Shown: in pieces, positions 30,829 to 33,839 of the stretch | Layout: every line of letters starts with the position of its first letter | Position numbering within the stretch: position 1 is the first letter of the stretch | Assembly: GCA_009377645.1 (NCBI GenBank) | Contig: WHTQ01000046.1 | Coordinates: 1-33,839, forward strand | Direction of reading: 5' to 3' | Source of the DNA: Micromonosporaceae bacterium | GTDB taxonomy: Bacteria > Actinomycetota > Actinomycetes > Mycobacteriales > Micromonosporaceae | DNA length: 33,839 nt | Notes under the pieces: model-generated | What the model was told of the DNA's origin: nothing | Seen by the model: the letters and a program-made list of their open reading frames with translations, nothing else | Database searches by the model: none | Position numbers and translations under genes: made by a program

Positions 30829-31584
30829 TCAGCGCCCGAACGCGGCCAGCACCTCGGCCGGTCGGTCGGTGATCACGCCGTCCACCCGGTGACCCCGGAC
30901 CAGGGCCAGGTCGGCGGGTTCGTTCACCGTCCACACGTAGACCTGGTTGCCGCCCGCCCGCAACGCCGGCACCAGCCCCGGCCGGGCCCGGACCAGCCCG
31001 ATGCTGGGTCCGGCGATCCGGGTGCCGGGCGGCAGCCGGTGCAGCCACGCTCCGGGCGTGAGCAGATCCCGCAGCAGCACCGTCGGCAGCGCCGGCGCGA
31101 GCCGCCGGATCCGGCGCACCGCGAGCGTCGAGAACGACATCACGGTGACCTGTACCGGTTCCCCGCCAGCCGGCTCGGCGAGCTGGTGCCGGTGCAGCAA
31201 CGCCACCAGCCGCCGCTCCACCTCCGGCCCGAACCGGCTGGGGTGCTTGGTCTCGACCAGCAGCCGCACCGGGCGCTCCGCCGCCCGTACCGCTCGCAGC
31301 AGCCGTTCCAGGGTGAGCAGCGGAGCCGGGCCGGTGCCCCGCCAGGAGCCGAAGTCGAGCTGGTCGAGCTGGGCCAGGGTGTACGCGCTGACCCGGCCGC
31401 GGCCGTTGCTGACCCGCTCCAGCCGCCGGTCGTGCAGGCAGACCAGGTGTCCGTCGCTGGTCAACCGGACGTCACACTCCAGTCCGTCCGCGCCCTCCTC
31501 GAGCGCCCGCAGGTACGCGGCGAGGGTGTGCTCGGGCAGCGCCGCCGAGGCGCCCCGGTGGGCGAAGACCAGCGGATGGTTCAC
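30829..31584 (-). CDS. Glycerophosphodiester phosphodiesterase
   Basis: Predicted to cleave glycerophosphodiesters to glycerol-3-phosphate and an alcohol. 251 residues, a bacterial UgpQ-like size. The TIM-barrel GDPD motifs are present: FAHRGASAALPEHTLAAY with the catalytic HRG, GLECDVRLTSDGHLVCLHD with the metal and second-His residues (E-C-D and LHD), LLVETKH, and VYVWTVNEPADL, ending GVITDRPAEV. It has no signal peptide, so it acts in the cytoplasm. The GTG at 31584 follows a TAGCCT hexamer by six bases. The histidine kinase begins eight bases after its stop. Confidence 0.94.
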   Translation of the reverse strand: MNHPLVFAHRGASAALPEHTLAAYLRALEEGADGLECDVRLTSDGHLVCLHDRRLERVSNGRGRVSAYTLAQLDQLDFGSWRGTGPAPLLTLERLLRAVRAAERPVRLLVETKHPSRFGPEVERRLVALLHRHQLAEPAGGEPVQVTVMSFSTLAVRRIRRLAPALPTVLLRDLLTPGAWLHRLPPGTRIAGPSIGLVRARPGLVPALRAGGNQVYVWTVNEPADLALVRGHRVDGVITDRPAEVLAAFGR

Positions 31585-31590
31585 GCACCG

Positions 31591-31596
31591 AGGCTA
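31591..31596 (-). promoter_or_regulatory. -10 hexamer TAGCCT built on the upstream stop codon
   Basis: On the minus strand the TAG stop of the LCP-family gene is the first half of TAGCCT, which is followed by six bases and the GTG of the phosphodiesterase gene. No ribosome site lies between. Probable leaderless promoter. Confidence 0.5.
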
Positions 31597-32703
31597 GTCG
31601 TTGCGCCAACCCGGATGGCCGTCCGCCCACTCCGCCACCTGGGAGTCCCGCAGTGCCCGGTAGAGACCGTCCGCGGTCGGGTCAGCCAGCACGTACGAGG
31701 TGCCGTCGATCATCTGCGGGTACGCGGGAAGGGTGATCCCGGTGATCCGGTCCGGGCGCAGGTGCCGCAGCGCGTACGCCAGTTCCGGCAGCGGGACGCC
31801 GCCGGTGTCGACGGTGAGCGCGTCGCCCACCGCCCGGATCGTCCGGTCCAGCCGCAACGGGTCGGTGAACAGCCCGGAGCCGGCCGCCCGGTCCACCATC
31901 GCCTGGATCAGCCGCTGGTGGTTGCGGCCCCGGTCCAGGTCGCCGGCCGGCAGCCCGTACCGCTGCCGGGCCAGGTCGAGCGCCTGCGCGCCGGACAGGT
32001 GCTGGCAGCCGGCCGGGAACACTGCCTCGGTGTGGATCGAGTGGACCTCCCGGTCCAGGCACAGCTCGATCCCGTCGAGCGCGTCGACGATCTCCCGGAA
32101 CCCGCCGAAGTCGAGGATCGCGCCGCCGTCGAAGCCGATCCCGGTCAGGTCGCTGAGGGTGGCGGAGAGCAGCTGGGCGCCGCCGCTGCCGGCGCCGCCG
32201 TACTGGTACGCGGCGTTGATCTTGTCCGGCCAGTGTCCGGGGATCGGCACCCGCAAGTCCCGGGGGATCGAGATCAGGTACGCCTCGCGCAGGCCGGCCG
32301 GAAGGTGGACGATGACGATCGCGTCGGCGCGGGCACCGGCGCCCGGGTTGCTGACCCGCCGGTCGGAGCCGATGACCAGGTAGTTGAGCGGCCCGGCGGG
32401 GCCGCTGGGGCTGGGTCGGCCGGGGCTGGGGGAGTTCCCAGGAGGGGTCCCCTCCTGGGGCTCAGGTCCCTGGCGGGGCGCCCGCTCGGCAGGGGTGGGG
32501 GTGGCCGGATCACCGGCGCGGGGGTTGCGGGCGTCCGGAGCGACCAGGACCGCTTTCCCGACGGCCCGGTCCCACCGGTCGATCAGCAGCTGGCCGGCCA
32601 GCGCCGTCCCGCCGGCCAGGACCGTGATCACCACCCCGACCACCAGCGCGAGCCTGGCCCAGCGCGGGGACCGCCGCGGGTCCCGCTGCGGCTGCGTGGA
32701 CAT
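31594..32703 (-). CDS. LytR-CpsA-Psr (LCP) family cell-wall ligase
   Basis: A 369-residue type II membrane protein, predicted to transfer lipid-linked glycopolymers onto peptidoglycan outside the membrane. A short basic cytoplasmic start is followed by one membrane helix (18-40) and a Pro/Gly/Ser/Thr-rich wall-spanning linker (about 58-104). The LCP domain has LNYLVIGSDRR, RADAIVIVHL, AYLISIPRDLRVPIPG, DKINAAYQYGG, LDLARQRYGLPAGDLDRGRNHQ and later strands. The Asp and Arg residues that bind the pyrophosphate are kept. The ATG at 32703 is chosen for its position before the helix and a GGGGGTG site. A second LCP gene lies 71 bases upstream on the same strand. Confidence 0.94.
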   Translation of the reverse strand: MSTQPQRDPRRSPRWARLALVVGVVITVLAGGTALAGQLLIDRWDRAVGKAVLVAPDARNPRAGDPATPTPAERAPRQGPEPQEGTPPGNSPSPGRPSPSGPAGPLNYLVIGSDRRVSNPGAGARADAIVIVHLPAGLREAYLISIPRDLRVPIPGHWPDKINAAYQYGGAGSGGAQLLSATLSDLTGIGFDGGAILDFGGFREIVDALDGIELCLDREVHSIHTEAVFPAGCQHLSGAQALDLARQRYGLPAGDLDRGRNHQRLIQAMVDRAAGSGLFTDPLRLDRTIRAVGDALTVDTGGVPLPELAYALRHLRPDRITGITLPAYPQMIDGTSYVLADPTADGLYRALRDSQVAEWADGHPGWRND

Positions 32704-32723
32704 GCGGCCGCACCCCCGGCTCC

Positions 32724-32729
32724 AGGCTA
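32724..32729 (-). promoter_or_regulatory. Possible -10 hexamer for the LCP gene
   Basis: On the minus strand TAGCCT lies 20 bases before the LCP ATG at 32703, in the 71-base gap between the two LCP genes. With GGGGGTG between it and the start, this would be an ordinary leadered promoter. No clear -35 is seen. Confidence 0.3.
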
Positions 32730-32774
32730 CGCAGCGGTACCGGCGGCCGGTGGGCCTAGCGGGGATTGCGGTGA

Positions 32775-33839
32775 CTAGTCCGGGTTGACGAAGTCCACGT
32801 GGTTGCTGACGAACTCGGCCATGGTGTCGTCCGCGGCGGCCTGGAACATGTCCAGGCTCTCCGGGGACAACGCCTCGGCCGAGACCCCTTCGATGCCCGC
32901 CGAGTGGTAGTCCCCGCCGTTGGTGCGCAGCGACACCATGTCGCCCACCCCGACGTCCCGCAGGGTGAACACGAAGTCGGCCAGCGGCACGGTGTTGGTG
33001 TCGACCACCAGCGCGTCCCCGCCGGCCAGGACCAGCCCGTCCAGCTTGCCCAGGTTTGTCACCACGTCCCGGCTGATCGCGGCGTCGGCCATCGCGGTCA
33101 GCAGCTGCTGCTGGTGCCGCTGCCGGCCGTAGTCTCCCTCGCCGCTCTCCAGCGTCTTGCGCTGCCGGGCGTAGTCCAGCGCCTGCCAGCCCTCGAGCAG
33201 CTGGCAACCCTCCTCGTACCGGATCGGCTGGCCGTCCCAGCGCCCCTCCCGCTGGGCCTGGCCGACCCCCATCGGCTCGCCGTCGACCAGCACCAGGTGC
33301 TCGGAGGTGGCCGCGGTATCCACGCAGAAATCGATCCCGCCCAACTCATCGATGATCTGCTCGAAACCGTCGAAGTTCACGATCGCGGCACCATTGAACT
33401 GCAGCCCGGTCAGACTGTGCAGCACGGACGCGATCAGCTGGGCGCCGCCGACCCGCCCGCCACCGTTCTCGAAGCCCGCGTTGAAGGCCTCAGTGACCTT
33501 CATGTCCCAGTAGCCGGGGACGGTCACCCAGGTGTCCCGCGGAACTGAGATCAGGTACGCCTGGTCGTGGCTGGCCGGGATGTGCAGCACGATGATCGTG
33601 TCGGACCGGGCGCCCTCACCCCGCTCCTCCACTCCGAGCAGCAACAGGTTGAGCGGTCCTTCCAGCTCCTCACCGGGCTCGGCAACGACGCCCGCGCCGC
33701 CGAGCAGGTTCTCCTGCTGCACGTTGCCCGCGTACCGGTTGTTGAGCACCTCGTAGCCGGCCAGGGCGGTGCCGCTGAGCAGCATCAGCACGGCGCCGGC
33801 GGCGAGCGTCAGGGTCGCCCACGCCGGCGTGCGCCGCCG
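32775..33839 (-). CDS. LCP-family cell-wall ligase, 5' end cut by window edge
   Basis: The frame is open to base 33839 (R-R-R-T-P-A-W-A-T-L-T-L...), so the start lies beyond the window. The visible N-terminal part is the membrane helix (TLTLAAGAVLMLLSGTALAG), followed by a short linker, much shorter than in its neighbour. The LCP domain has LNLLLLGVEERG, RSDTIIVLHI, AYLISVPRDTWVTVPG, the K-V-T-E-A-F version of the usual K-I-N-x-A, YARQRKTLESGEGDYGRQRHQQQ and SLRTNGGDY. About 355 residues are visible. The two LCP proteins are diverged duplicates with similar domains but different linkers, which suggests different glycopolymers. Confidence 0.93.
   Translation of the reverse strand, partial: RRRTPAWATLTLAAGAVLMLLSGTALAGYEVLNNRYAGNVQQENLLGGAGVVAEPGEELEGPLNLLLLGVEERGEGARSDTIIVLHIPASHDQAYLISVPRDTWVTVPGYWDMKVTEAFNAGFENGGGRVGGAQLIASVLHSLTGLQFNGAAIVNFDGFEQIIDELGGIDFCVDTAATSEHLVLVDGEPMGVGQAQREGRWDGQPIRYEEGCQLLEGWQALDYARQRKTLESGEGDYGRQRHQQQLLTAMADAAISRDVVTNLGKLDGLVLAGGDALVVDTNTVPLADFVFTLRDVGVGDMVSLRTNGGDYHSAGIEGVSAEALSPESLDMFQAAADDTMAEFVSNHVDFVNPD

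Noticed and set aside
1-33839. tRNA, rRNA, insertion sequences, phage attachment sites
   Set aside because: Read on both strands, no cloverleaf with a proper T-loop, no transposase or integrase, and no terminal inverted repeats were found.

Overview
The window is a stretch of very GC-rich, gene-dense actinobacterial chromosome. Two conserved gene blocks, the many GTG starts, the frequent TAnnnT hexamers just upstream of starts, and proteins such as BldC, DUF3073 and DUF5926 all point to a sporulating actinomycete. A member of the Micromonosporaceae is most likely, but this is inferred from protein style and not from a marker gene. No rRNA, tRNA, CRISPR array, insertion sequence or prophage was seen. 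Both ends cut genes: purF at the left and an LCP-family gene at the right.

Layout. 1-2587: purF (5' truncated) and purM, overlapping by 4 bases. 2600-4048: a two-gene peptide natural-product (RiPP) locus, made of a radical SAM/SPASM maturase and, overlapping its end, a 74-residue precursor. The precursor tail carries four aromatic three-residue motifs (WTD, FTT, FTE, FSN). I link it to the AmcA/AmcB type of multiple-cyclophane RiPP. 4118-7020: DUF3073, valine-type dehydrogenase, a conserved hypothetical protein and the developmental regulator bldC. From memory, purF-purM-DUF3073-vdh-hypothetical-bldC is also the order in Streptomyces, so the RiPP pair looks inserted into an old block.

7077-14877 is a minus-strand operon of two FtsX/MacB-type ATPases and two very large permeases. 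One ATPase carries a C-terminal AbrB-like extension. 14993-16618 (minus) holds a 71-residue protein made almost only of four 13-residue Asp-rich repeats, and a lipoprotein that looks like a circularly permuted type I periplasmic-binding protein. 16736-17539 has a small unknown gene, then an intact YoeB toxin preceded by only the C-terminal third of its YefM-type antitoxin.

17604-22101 is a housekeeping block: serS, a HAD phosphatase, an OsmC-like peroxidase, a small zincin, and on the other strand pheA and a lipoprotein. 22188-24897 holds a PAS protein, a NERD protein and an arginine deiminase. 24908-28416 (minus) is a heterodimeric ABC exporter in which the lesions of both subunits fall in the same nucleotide site. 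28461-33839 (minus) holds a DUF5926 protein, a small HATPase, a sensorless histidine kinase, a glycerophosphodiesterase and two LCP-family cell-wall ligases.

The strongest leads are the cyclophane RiPP pair, the permuted binding protein, the YoeB locus with a remnant antitoxin, the one-dead-site ABC exporter, and a recurrent leaderless-promoter arrangement seen at nine genes. In two or three of those nine the -10 hexamer is built on the upstream gene's stop codon.
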